The position numbers and the translations under genes are program-made. Positions 1-7,153 of a stretch of DNA of 13,665 nt are shown here, one piece after another. Under the pieces are notes generated by a model. The model was not told the DNA's origin and did no database searches. It saw only the letters and a program-made list of their open reading frames with translations. The DNA is from JAZGDL01 sp036477795. Lineage in GTDB: Bacteria > Planctomycetota > Phycisphaerae > UBA1845. The stretch covers positions 1-13,665 of the forward strand of contig JAZGDL010000067.1 in the NCBI GenBank assembly GCA_036477795.1, written 5' to 3'. Numbering within the stretch: the stretch's first letter is position 1; every line of letters begins with the position of its first letter.

Positions 1-1
1 T

Positions 2-1693
2 GTCCTTACCTATTTTGTCGTCGAGAACATCTGGCAAAAGCACTACGGCCAGCACCTGATCGATCGCGACCTCAACACGCAACTGCGCCAATCGGTATTC
101 CTGCTGGACTGCGCCGGCACCATCTGCCTGGTGGCCCTGTGCCGCATCTTCATCAGGCTCTACCATGAAGAGGTCCACGCCGATCGCGTGGGAAAGCACT
201 CCCGCGTGCTCATCGTCGGCGCCGGAGACACTGGCGAAACCGTCCTGCGCGAAATCTTCCGCACCTCCCGCGACCGCTACAACGTCGTGGGATTCCTCGA
301 CGACAGGCCCACGCAGATTCACCGCACCATCCACGGCATCGAGGTGCTCGGCGCCTTGAAGGATATCAAGACCATCTGCGAGCGCCACATCGTCGATGAA
401 ATCGTCATCGCTCTGCCCCAGGCCACCCCGCGCGACATCCGCCGAGTCGTCGAATTCTGCGAGGGCAACAACCTTCACTTCCGCATCGTCCCCGCCCTAT
501 CCGACCTGATGGACGGACGCCTGCAGGTCAGCCAACTGCGTGAAGTTGATATTGAGGACCTCCTGGGCCGCGACCCCGTCGAGCTGGACCTGGCCTCCAT
601 CGCCGCCGAACTGTCCGATAAGCGCATCCTGGTCACCGGCGCCGGCGGGAGCATCGGAGCCGAGATGTGCCATCAGATCGCCCGCTTCAAACCCAGGCGA
701 CTCATCATGGTCGATCAGGCGGAGAACAACCTCTTCGAGATTGAGAACGAGCTGCGGGACGCTTTCGAAGATCTCAGGATCGTGCCTTACGTCGGAGACA
801 TCTGCGACGCGACGCGCGTCCGCTCAATCATCGAACGCGAGCAGCCCACGACCATTTTCCATGCCGCCGCCCACAAGCACGTGCCCATGATGGAGCTAAA
901 CCCCGGCGAAGCCATCAAGAACAACGTCCTGGGAACCCGGACGGTCGCTGACATTGCCACAGAATGCGGCGTCGCCAAAATGGTCATGATCTCCACCGAC
1001 AAGGCGGTCAACCCCACCAACATTATGGGCTGCACTAAGCGCGTGGCGGAACTCTACGTGCAGCAGCTCAGCGCCCGCGGCAAGACGCAGTTCACCACCG
1101 TGCGCTTCGGAAACGTCCTGGGATCCAGCGGCAGCGTCGTGCCCATCTTTCGCCGACAAATCGCCAACGGCGGCCCCATCACCGTCACCCACCCCGACAT
1201 GAGCCGGTACTTCATGACCATCTCCGAAGCCGCCCGGCTGGTGCTGCAGGCTGGAGCCATGGGAACGGGCGGCGAAATCTACGTCCTGGACATGGGCGAG
1301 CCGGTCAAGATAGTCGATCTGGCCCGCGACATGATCACCCTCAGCGGCCTGAGTGTGGACATCGATATCGAGATCGTCTTCACCGGTCCGCGCCCCGGCG
1401 AAAAACTGCGCGAGGAGTTGTCCATCAAAGGCGAAGACTTCAGCCCCACCAGGCATCCCAAGATCGGCATCTGGAAGCACCGCCCCGAAGACTTCGATCA
1501 GGTCTGCGCCGGTATTGACAGCCTGATCGCCCTGGCCGACGTCGACAACCCCGACGCCATCCGCGCCCAGCTCAAGCAACTGGTCCCCGAATACTACGAA
1601 GAGCAGTTCCCCGCGACACAATCCGCGCCCTCCACCGATTCCGACGCTCCCCCACTCGCCCAACCTGCCCCAGACCTCCCACCAGCTTGTTGA
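2..1693 (+). CDS. Membrane-anchored nucleoside-diphosphate-sugar 4,6-dehydratase, WbpM/FlaA1/CapD type (5' end outside window)
   Basis: The frame is open to the left edge, so the gene starts outside the window; the GTG at 131 lies inside the coding frame and is not a real start. The visible 563 residues hold the end of a membrane segment (about residues 31-52), a first Rossmann domain with GAGDTG (73-78), and a second with TGAGGSIG (212-219). Then come HAAAHKHVPMME and the active-site stretch STDKAVNPTNIMGCTK (331-346). Met342 sits where short-chain dehydrogenases usually have the catalytic Tyr, as known for large WbpM-type UDP-GlcNAc 4,6-dehydratases. RFGNVLGSSGSV and RPGEKLREEL also fit the family. 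By family it converts a UDP-HexNAc to the 4-keto-6-deoxy sugar for surface glycans at the inner membrane. The last 30 residues are Pro/Ala-rich and probably disordered. The exact substrate cannot be read from sequence. Confidence 0.93.
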   Translation, partial: VLTYFVVENIWQKHYGQHLIDRDLNTQLRQSVFLLDCAGTICLVALCRIFIRLYHEEVHADRVGKHSRVLIVGAGDTGETVLREIFRTSRDRYNVVGFLDDRPTQIHRTIHGIEVLGALKDIKTICERHIVDEIVIALPQATPRDIRRVVEFCEGNNLHFRIVPALSDLMDGRLQVSQLREVDIEDLLGRDPVELDLASIAAELSDKRILVTGAGGSIGAEMCHQIARFKPRRLIMVDQAENNLFEIENELRDAFEDLRIVPYVGDICDATRVRSIIEREQPTTIFHAAAHKHVPMMELNPGEAIKNNVLGTRTVADIATECGVAKMVMISTDKAVNPTNIMGCTKRVAELYVQQLSARGKTQFTTVRFGNVLGSSGSVVPIFRRQIANGGPITVTHPDMSRYFMTISEAARLVLQAGAMGTGGEIYVLDMGEPVKIVDLARDMITLSGLSVDIDIEIVFTGPRPGEKLREELSIKGEDFSPTRHPKIGIWKHRPEDFDQVCAGIDSLIALADVDNPDAIRAQLKQLVPEYYEEQFPATQSAPSTDSDAPPLAQPAPDLPPAC

Positions 1694-1734
1694 CTGCTGA
1701 CCTCCAACGCGCAAGTGATATACAAGTGCAGTGC

Positions 1735-1766
1735 AAAAGCCCACGGGTTGCAGCCCGTGGGCTTTT
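1735..1766 (+). terminator. Intrinsic terminator after the dehydratase gene
   Basis: A perfect 13-bp stem (AAAAGCCCACGGG with CCCGTGGGCTTTT) encloses a 6-nt loop, TTGCAG. It starts 41 nt after the stop codon at 1693 and ends in a T run. The A run on the 5' side makes it work in either direction on paper. It separates the polysaccharide gene from the peptidase gene, and argues against a peptidase start upstream of it. The palindrome resembles dispersed REP-like units, so it may be a repeat copy that serves as a terminator. Confidence 0.8.
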
Positions 1767-1911
1767 CTGTTCAACAGGTGCAGGTTCTATCGCGTACTTC
1801 TTACAAGTTTCGACCTCCACCGTGACAACTTCTTACACTCTCTACAACTACAATGGATCGATCTACAGCGGCTGCGCGGAGCGCTTTTTCGTTCGCGACA
1901 CATGCCGACCG

Positions 1912-1940
1912 TTGACGAGCGATGAAAAGTGCTCTAGAGA
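1912..1940 (+). promoter_or_regulatory. Candidate sigma70-type promoter for the M16 peptidase gene
   Basis: TTGACG (1912-1917) is followed by 17 nt and TAGAGA (1935-1940). The -35 matches 5 of 6 consensus bases and the -10 only 3 of 6. It lies about 70 nt before the chosen ATG at 2011 and downstream of the terminator at 1735-1766, the expected place for a promoter. The whole gap 1694-2010 holds only the terminator and this candidate. Confidence 0.35.
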
Positions 1941-2010
1941 AGTTACGCGGATAATTTACGTGGTATGTGGTCCGATCGGTGCGAGTCGTATTTTTTCAGG
2001 ATGCCATTTT

Positions 2011-4788
2011 ATGAAAAACGCAAAACTACCGTACTTAACTTATGCGCTCATGCTGCTGCCTGCGGCAAACTGTCTGACACCCGCGTTGGCCGAGGATGAT
2101 CTGAAACCGGTCACCAGCGTCGAGGGCATCACCGAGTATCACCTCGACAACGGATTGCAGGTGCTGCTCTTCCCCGACTCCTCGAAGCAAACCGTCACGG
2201 TGAACGTCACCTACCTGGTCGGTTCTCGTCATGAGGGTCGCGGCGAGACGGGAATGGCCCACCTGCTCGAGCACATGGTCTTCAAGGGCACGCCCGACCA
2301 CCCCGACATCTGGAAAGCCTTGCAGGATCACGGGGCCCGGTTCAACGGCACCACCTGGGTTGACCGGACCAACTACTATGAAACCCTCCCCACCACCGAG
2401 CCCGGCAACCTGGAATGGGCTCTGCGCATGGAAGCCGATCGCATGGTCAACAGCAACATCTTTGGCGAGGTTCTGCAAAAGGAATTCTCGGTGGTCCGCA
2501 ACGAGTTCGAGATGGGCGAAAACAGCCCCATCAACATTCTCATTGAGCGTATCACCTCCGCCGCATACATATGGCACAACTACGGCAAGTCCACCATCGG
2601 CTCCAAGAGTGATATCGAGCGCGTACCGGTCGAGAATCTCAAGGCCTTTTATAAGAAGTACTATCAGCCGGACAACGCCACGCTGGTAGTGGCCGGCGAC
2701 TTCAAGCCCGCAGAAGCACTTCGACTGATTCAGAAGCATTTTGGGGCCATCCCCCGCCCCCAGCGCAAGTTGGCCGACACCTACACTATTGAGCCCGTAC
2801 AGGACGGCGCCCGATTCGTGGAGTTGCGGCGGGTCGGCGACCTGGCGGCCTGCGGCTCGGTTTACCACGTCTGCGCCGCCTCCCATCCGGATTTCGCCGC
2901 CCTCGATGTCATTGAGAACATCCTCACCGACGAGCCGTCGGGCCGGCTGTACAAAGCGCTGATCGAGTCAGGGATGGCAGCCAGCGTCTTTGGGTACGCT
3001 TTCGGATACAAAGAGCCGGGCATCGTCCTCAACATGGCCGTCGTGCGGAAGGAAGACCCCGTCGGGCCGGTGATGAAAAAGATAAACGGGATCGTCGAAG
3101 GTCTTTCCGCCGACCCCATCACCGATGAAGAGGTCAAGCGGGCCAAGAACAGCCTGCTCAAGGATATCGAGCTGGCCATGAAGAGCAGCGGGCGCATCGG
3201 CGTGGAGCTGAGTGAGTGGGTCGCCGCCGGGGACTGGCGCCTGTTTTTCCTCCATCGTGACCGTCTGGAGAAGGTCACCACCGAGCAGGTACGCAGAGTG
3301 GCTGCCCACTACTTCAAAGAGAGCAACCGCACCGCGGGGATCTACTACCCCACGGTCATGGACAACATCGACCGGGTTGAAGTCCCCGATACGCCGAATG
3401 TGCTGGCTCTGGTCCGGGACTACGAGGGTAGGGAGGCCTTGTCTGAGGGGGAGGAGTTCGAAGCCACCCCGGAGAACATCGAAAGCCGCGTGACCCGCAA
3501 GACCCTACCCAACGGCGCGAAACTGGCCTGGCTCCGCAAGGAGACCCGGGGCGACGCGGTCCGGGCGGTGATGACCTTACGCTTCGGCACCGAAAAGGAC
3601 ATCCAGGGCCGCCAGGACACCATCGACCTCATCCCCCAGATGGTCATGCGCGGCACCAAGAACCACACCTATCAGCAGATTCAGGACAAGCTGGACGAGC
3701 TCAAGGCTTCAGTCAGCGTCTACGGCGGCGGCATGTTCAGGGCCGGCTACGGCGCCGTCAACGTCAGCATCAAAACCGATCACGATCATCTTCCTGCGGT
3801 GATCAAGCTGGTGGGAGAGATTCTAACACAGCCGACCTTCCCGACTAGCGAATTTGACATCGTCAAGAATGAGAACCTGGCGGCCCTTGAGAACCAGCTC
3901 TCCGAGCCGCAGCCGCTGGCGATGGTCAGCATCATGCGCCGTTTGAATCCCTGGCCCTCCGACAACGTGCGGTATGTGCCCACCATCGCCGAATCTATCG
4001 AGCGACTGAAGGCGGTTGAGGTAGACGACTTGAGGGAGTTTCACAAAAAGTACTACGGAGCCACCAATGCCTGCATTACCGTGGTCGGCGACTTCGACGA
4101 AGCCAAGGTCACCAAGGCCATCGAAGAGGCTGTGGGCAAATGGAAATCGCCCAAGCCCTTCAAGCGCATCGAAAGTATATTCCGTGGTGACGTCAAGGGC
4201 TCCGACGACATCATCCAGACGCCGGACAAGAAGATGGCCATGGTGGCTTGTGGGCTGAACGTGAAGATGAGCGACCAGAGCCCGGACTACCCGGCCATGC
4301 ACCTAGCCAACTATGTCCTGGGGGCCAGCGCCAAATCGCGTCTGCTGGAACGAATGCGGCAAAAGGAGGGACTGTCCTACGGCGCCGGATCATACTTCAA
4401 TGCGAACAGCCATGACGAGTCTGCTGTGCTCTTTGGCATGGGGATATGCGCGCCGGACAACGCTAAGAAAGCATTTGGCTGCCTGGTTGAAGAGATCAGC
4501 ATTCTCGTTCGCGACGGGGTAGGTGTGGAGGAGTTGGCCGATGCCAAGGCGAGCTTCGCTCTCCAGGTCAAGAACCAGCTCGCCAACGACAGAACCGTCG
4601 CCCGCATTCTCAACCAAGGGCTCTATCTCAAACGCACCATGATGGATAAGAAGGAGCTATACGACAAGATTGCAGCCTTGACGCCTGCCAAGATTCAAAA
4701 GGCCTTGAAGAAGCACGTGGCCCTGGATCGCCTGGTCACGGTCAAAGCCGGCGATCTGAAGACCGACTCTCTAGAAACTAGTGACTAG
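2011..4788 (+). CDS. Secreted M16 family zinc metallopeptidase, two-domain (pitrilysin/insulinase-like)
   Basis: The 925-residue protein opens with a signal peptide whose likely cleavage is after ALA-27. The N-terminal M16 unit has the inverted zinc motif HLLEH (84-88) and Glu165, exactly the HxxEH-76-E spacing of active M16 peptidases. The second half repeats the fold (from about VTRKTLPNGAKL) but has LIPQMVMRG where the zinc motif should be, so it is the usual inactive half. A later stretch with LLERMRQKEGLSYGAGSYF carries the family's substrate-binding Arg/Tyr region. By family it degrades peptides in a closed chamber, here in the periplasm or outside the cell. ATG 2011 is preferred: it has CAGGA 9 nt upstream and gives a clean signal peptide. 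The frame stays open back to 1687, but that extension crosses the terminator. The stop lies in a heptamer repeat. Confidence 0.93.
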   Translation: MKNAKLPYLTYALMLLPAANCLTPALAEDDLKPVTSVEGITEYHLDNGLQVLLFPDSSKQTVTVNVTYLVGSRHEGRGETGMAHLLEHMVFKGTPDHPDIWKALQDHGARFNGTTWVDRTNYYETLPTTEPGNLEWALRMEADRMVNSNIFGEVLQKEFSVVRNEFEMGENSPINILIERITSAAYIWHNYGKSTIGSKSDIERVPVENLKAFYKKYYQPDNATLVVAGDFKPAEALRLIQKHFGAIPRPQRKLADTYTIEPVQDGARFVELRRVGDLAACGSVYHVCAASHPDFAALDVIENILTDEPSGRLYKALIESGMAASVFGYAFGYKEPGIVLNMAVVRKEDPVGPVMKKINGIVEGLSADPITDEEVKRAKNSLLKDIELAMKSSGRIGVELSEWVAAGDWRLFFLHRDRLEKVTTEQVRRVAAHYFKESNRTAGIYYPTVMDNIDRVEVPDTPNVLALVRDYEGREALSEGEEFEATPENIESRVTRKTLPNGAKLAWLRKETRGDAVRAVMTLRFGTEKDIQGRQDTIDLIPQMVMRGTKNHTYQQIQDKLDELKASVSVYGGGMFRAGYGAVNVSIKTDHDHLPAVIKLVGEILTQPTFPTSEFDIVKNENLAALENQLSEPQPLAMVSIMRRLNPWPSDNVRYVPTIAESIERLKAVEVDDLREFHKKYYGATNACITVVGDFDEAKVTKAIEEAVGKWKSPKPFKRIESIFRGDVKGSDDIIQTPDKKMAMVACGLNVKMSDQSPDYPAMHLANYVLGASAKSRLLERMRQKEGLSYGAGSYFNANSHDESAVLFGMGICAPDNAKKAFGCLVEEISILVRDGVGVEELADAKASFALQVKNQLANDRTVARILNQGLYLKRTMMDKKELYDKIAALTPAKIQKALKKHVALDRLVTVKAGDLKTDSLETSD

Positions 4789-4805
4789 AAACTAGAAACT
4801 AGAAA
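4771..4805 (+). repeat. Five-unit CTAGAAA heptamer tandem repeat spanning the M16 stop codon
   Basis: Units are CTAGAAA (4771-4777), the variant CTAGTGA (4778-4784), and CTAGAAA at 4785-4791, 4792-4798 and 4799-4805. The TAG stop of the peptidase (4786-4788) comes from the third unit, so the array writes the last residues of the protein. A heptamer is not a multiple of three, so gain or loss of a unit shifts frame, and the in-frame TAG depends on unit number. Confidence 0.9.
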
Positions 4806-4820
4806 GGACGTGGAACGCGG

Positions 4821-4925
4821 GGGGTGCCCCACCTTCTTTGAAGGTGGGGGCTGGATGATACGACAAGGTCCGACGTTGGCGCGTGGATCATCGTGTCCCC
4901 CACCTCGAAACGAGGTGGGCCACCC
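4821..4925. repeat. Pair of facing REP-like palindromes (BIME-like element)
   Basis: The left palindrome has a perfect 10-bp stem, CCCCACCTTC with GAAGGTGGGG, and loop TTT (4827-4849). The right has a 9-bp stem, CCCACCTCG with CGAGGTGGG, and loop AAA (4899-4919). Read on the minus strand, the right unit matches the left, including the flanking GGGTG. The copies are thus one repeat type in opposite orientation, about 50 nt apart, with GATGAT (4854-4859) and ATCATC (4887-4892) pairing inside. This is the layout of bacterial REP pairs. No T run follows either hairpin, so neither is a good intrinsic terminator. The element fills most of the gap 4789-5000 between the peptidase and WecA-like genes. 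Confidence 0.75.
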
Positions 4926-5000
4926 ACCACTCTCGCATAAATGGGGAACACAATTCCCTACTTTTGAGTCCAACGCGGTTAGCCCCTAGACTCTGCGGCC

Positions 5001-6092
5001 ATGCTGCCTGTCGCGCTCACCGCCCTGATCGGATCGTTCTTCGTTTCGCTGATCGCTACATACGTCGTACGACAGGCGGCGTTGAAACGCGGCTTCGTCG
5101 ACCGTCCCGGCGGCCACAAGCAGCATGAGTCGCCGGTAGCCCTTGGCGGAGGCATCGCCATCACCTGGACGGTATGCCTGCCGGTGCTTGCCGGGGTGCT
5201 GGCTGCCCGAGCCGCGGTCCACTTTGGTGTCCCCGACTGGCTGCCGGAGTTCGTCAAGATCCACGTCGGCGGGGTGGCCCTCAAGGCTCCGGAGGCGGTG
5301 GCCATCGTCGGGGGGGCGCTGCTGCTGCACGTTGTGGGCTTGATTGACGACGTAAGGCCGATCCGCCCGGCGGGGAAACTCGTCGCCCAGGCCGTCGTGG
5401 CGTTGATATTGTCAGGCATATTCGGCATCCGTCTGTTGGACATGGCGGTGCTGCCGGGCTGGGTTTCGGTGATGCTCACCGTGGTGTGGATCGTGGCCGT
5501 CACCAACGCGTTCAACTTTCTGGACAACATGGACGGGCTCAGTGCCGGGGTAGCCGTTCTGGCTGCGATGATTTTCGCCCTGGCGGCCCTGGGCAGCGGG
5601 CAGGTGTTCGTGCCGGTGATGTTGTTGCTGCTGATCGGGGCCTTGGTGGGGTTTCTGGTGTTCAACTTCCCACCGGCGACGATCTTCATGGGGGACGCCG
5701 GCAGCACGGTGATCGGATACCTGATGGCTGTCTTGATCGTCCTGACCACGTTCTACAATCCCGAGCAGCGACTGAAGCCGGCGGGCGTCCTGCTGCCCAT
5801 CGTGGTGCTGGCCATCCCGCTCTACGACGTCGCCACCGTGATCGTGCACCGCATCCTGGCGGGCACCAGCATCTTTCAGGGCGACCAGCGTCACTTCTCC
5901 CACCGGCTGCTGGAACGCGGTCTCAGCCGGCGTGCAGCGCTGTTCACCATCTACCTGGCGACGGCCGCCACGTCGCTGACCGCCGTCCTGCTGCCGCACG
6001 TGGATTGGCCGGCGGCGGTTTTGATCTTCAGCCAATGCCTCTGCGTAGTGCTCATCATCGCCATCCTGGAACACACCCCTTCTCGGCGGTGA
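5001..6092 (+). CDS. WecA-like polyprenyl-phosphate N-acetylhexosamine-1-phosphate transferase (MraY/WecA superfamily)
   Basis: A 363-residue, very hydrophobic protein with about ten membrane segments. It has all superfamily signatures: DRPGGHKQHESPVALGGG (34-51), the Mg-binding pair D116-D117 in LIDDVRP, NAFNFLDNMDGLSAG (169-183), PPATIFMGDAGS (224-235), and the His-rich cytoplasmic loop GDQRHFSHRLL (294-304). The last is typical of WecA/TagO rather than MraY. By family it moves a HexNAc-1-phosphate from UDP-sugar to undecaprenyl phosphate, the first step of a lipid-linked surface glycan. ATG 5001 is the first usable start, since an in-frame TAG lies at 4980-4982. No Shine-Dalgarno sequence is visible before it, so translation may be leaderless or weak. 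The gene converges on the minus-strand unit with a 48-nt gap. Exact acceptor and sugar are unknown. Confidence 0.93.
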   Translation: MLPVALTALIGSFFVSLIATYVVRQAALKRGFVDRPGGHKQHESPVALGGGIAITWTVCLPVLAGVLAARAAVHFGVPDWLPEFVKIHVGGVALKAPEAVAIVGGALLLHVVGLIDDVRPIRPAGKLVAQAVVALILSGIFGIRLLDMAVLPGWVSVMLTVVWIVAVTNAFNFLDNMDGLSAGVAVLAAMIFALAALGSGQVFVPVMLLLLIGALVGFLVFNFPPATIFMGDAGSTVIGYLMAVLIVLTTFYNPEQRLKPAGVLLPIVVLAIPLYDVATVIVHRILAGTSIFQGDQRHFSHRLLERGLSRRAALFTIYLATAATSLTAVLLPHVDWPAAVLIFSQCLCVVLIIAILEHTPSRR

Positions 6093-6140
6093 ACCCCTTC
6101 GGTGCACGCGGCACCTTGCCGGGCACAGTATCGGGTGAGA

Positions 6141-6359
6141 TCAACCTGCTTGATAGTGGGCCGGGCGATATCGTGGCTGCGGAATCGGTTTGCCGCTTTG
6201 CTTTGCCGCCTCAAGCCATGCTTCTTTGGCTTTAAGCGCTTCGCTCAGAGCCTCCTGGGGAGTATCGCCAAGCGCCGAGCATGCCTCAAGATCGGGAATA
6301 TCCGCAACATAAGCCGCGTCTTGATCGCTATAGAACACGTTGATGTGATAGTCCTTCAC
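6141..6359 (-). CDS. HicB-like (UPF0150) small protein, no HicA partner visible
   Basis: A 72-residue protein with the HicB N-terminal fold signature: an N-terminal beta strand (YHINVFYSDQDAAYVADIPD), then C-SALGDTPQEALSEALKAKEAWLEAA helix, and a Pro-rich tail (PIPQPRY). In toxin-antitoxin pairs HicB blocks the RNase HicA. This one has only the partial RNase-H-like part and no C-terminal DNA-binding domain. The start is GTG (6359-6357), overlapping the scpA stop by four bases (GTGA), so it is probably translated by coupling. No HicA-like reading frame is present: 6093-6140 is only 48 nt, and upstream is scpA. It is either an orphan with another role or an antitoxin relic. Family call is firm; function is not. 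Confidence 0.85.
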   Translation of the reverse strand: MKDYHINVFYSDQDAAYVADIPDLEACSALGDTPQEALSEALKAKEAWLEAAKQSGKPIPQPRYRPAHYQAG

Positions 6360-7153
6360 GATTCGTCTCCCAGGGAAGGGTCTTCCTCCGGTTCGGTGGA
6401 AACGCCGGGTTCATCCGGTTCTTCGATGGGGGCGGCGTCGATGAGGTGGATGGTGATGGGGCCGAACTGCTGGTCCTGGGTGATGCGGATGCGCCGCTGG
6501 CGGATGAGTTCCAGCAGGGCCAGAAACAGGCCGATCATTTCGACCCTGGTGCGGCCGGTGAAGATCACTTCGAACGTTTGGGAGCCGTCGGCCCGCTCCA
6601 GGGAGTCGACGATGTCGGCGGCGTGGAGTGCCATAGGCGTGTCATCGATGACCACCTCGTGGTAGGGCTTGGCGCGGCCGGTTTGCTCCAGAAGGGCGTT
6701 GAAGGCGTTCATCAGCGCCCAGATGCTGACGTCCTCGAGGTCGAGCTCGTCCGGCTGTTTCGGTAAATCAGCCGGCTGGACGGGGTATCTAAGTGCCTGG
6801 ACTTGGCCGGCGAGGTTCAGCTCATGGGCGGCGTCCTTGAAGGCTTTGTAGGTGAGCAGTTGGCGGACCAGCTCCAGGCGGGGGTCCTCGAAATCCTCCT
6901 CATCCTCCTGGGTCGCCAGATGACGCGGGAGCAGGGCCCGGGACTTGATCTCCATGAGGGCGGCCAGCATGACCAGGAAGTCGCCGGCGATGTTGGGATC
7001 GAGCTTCTTGATCACTTCGATGAACTTGATGTACTGCTCCGTGACGCGGGCGATGGGAATGTCGTAGATGTCGATCTCGTCGCGGCGAATCAGGAAAAGT
7101 AGTAGGTCCAGCGGCCCATTGTAGGAGTCGAGCTCGACGCGATACTCGCTCAT
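6356..7153 (-). CDS. scpA: Segregation and condensation protein A
   Basis: 265 residues, normal for ScpA, the kleisin that links SMC heads and binds ScpB in chromosome condensation and segregation. The N-terminus shows the family hallmark NGPLDLLLFLI (12-22), followed by EIDIYDIPIARVTEQY and an acidic linker. The C-terminus has the winged-helix segment with LFLALLELIRQRRIRI and QDQQFGPI that contacts SMC. The tail is rich in Glu, Asp and Pro. ATG 7153-7151 shares one base with the trpS stop (TGATG), so translation is probably coupled to trpS. The usual partner scpB is not in the window. A HicB-like gene follows with a 4-nt overlap. Confidence 0.95.
   Translation of the reverse strand: MSEYRVELDSYNGPLDLLLFLIRRDEIDIYDIPIARVTEQYIKFIEVIKKLDPNIAGDFLVMLAALMEIKSRALLPRHLATQEDEEDFEDPRLELVRQLLTYKAFKDAAHELNLAGQVQALRYPVQPADLPKQPDELDLEDVSIWALMNAFNALLEQTGRAKPYHEVVIDDTPMALHAADIVDSLERADGSQTFEVIFTGRTRVEMIGLFLALLELIRQRRIRITQDQQFGPITIHLIDAAPIEEPDEPGVSTEPEEDPSLGDES

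Noticed and set aside
896..1774. 292-codon minus-strand reading frame opposite the dehydratase
   Set aside because: Gly/Val/Asp-rich composition without motifs. It is the mirror of a well-supported gene in GC-rich DNA.
1687..2010. N-terminal extension of the M16 peptidase frame upstream of ATG 2011
   Set aside because: The extension would cross a perfect intrinsic terminator, has no peptidase-like sequence, and would bury the signal peptide that begins at 2011.
6093..6140. HicA toxin gene next to the HicB-like gene
   Set aside because: Only 48 nt are available downstream and scpA lies upstream. No HicA-like sequence is visible in any frame.
6093..6140. Terminator between the convergent WecA-like and HicB-like genes
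   Set aside because: Only a 5-bp GGTGC/GCACC hairpin without a T run is present, too weak to call.
5486..6235. 249-codon plus-strand frame overlapping the WecA-like gene
   Set aside because: Arg/Gly/His-rich shadow of a membrane protein with all catalytic motifs in the other frame.
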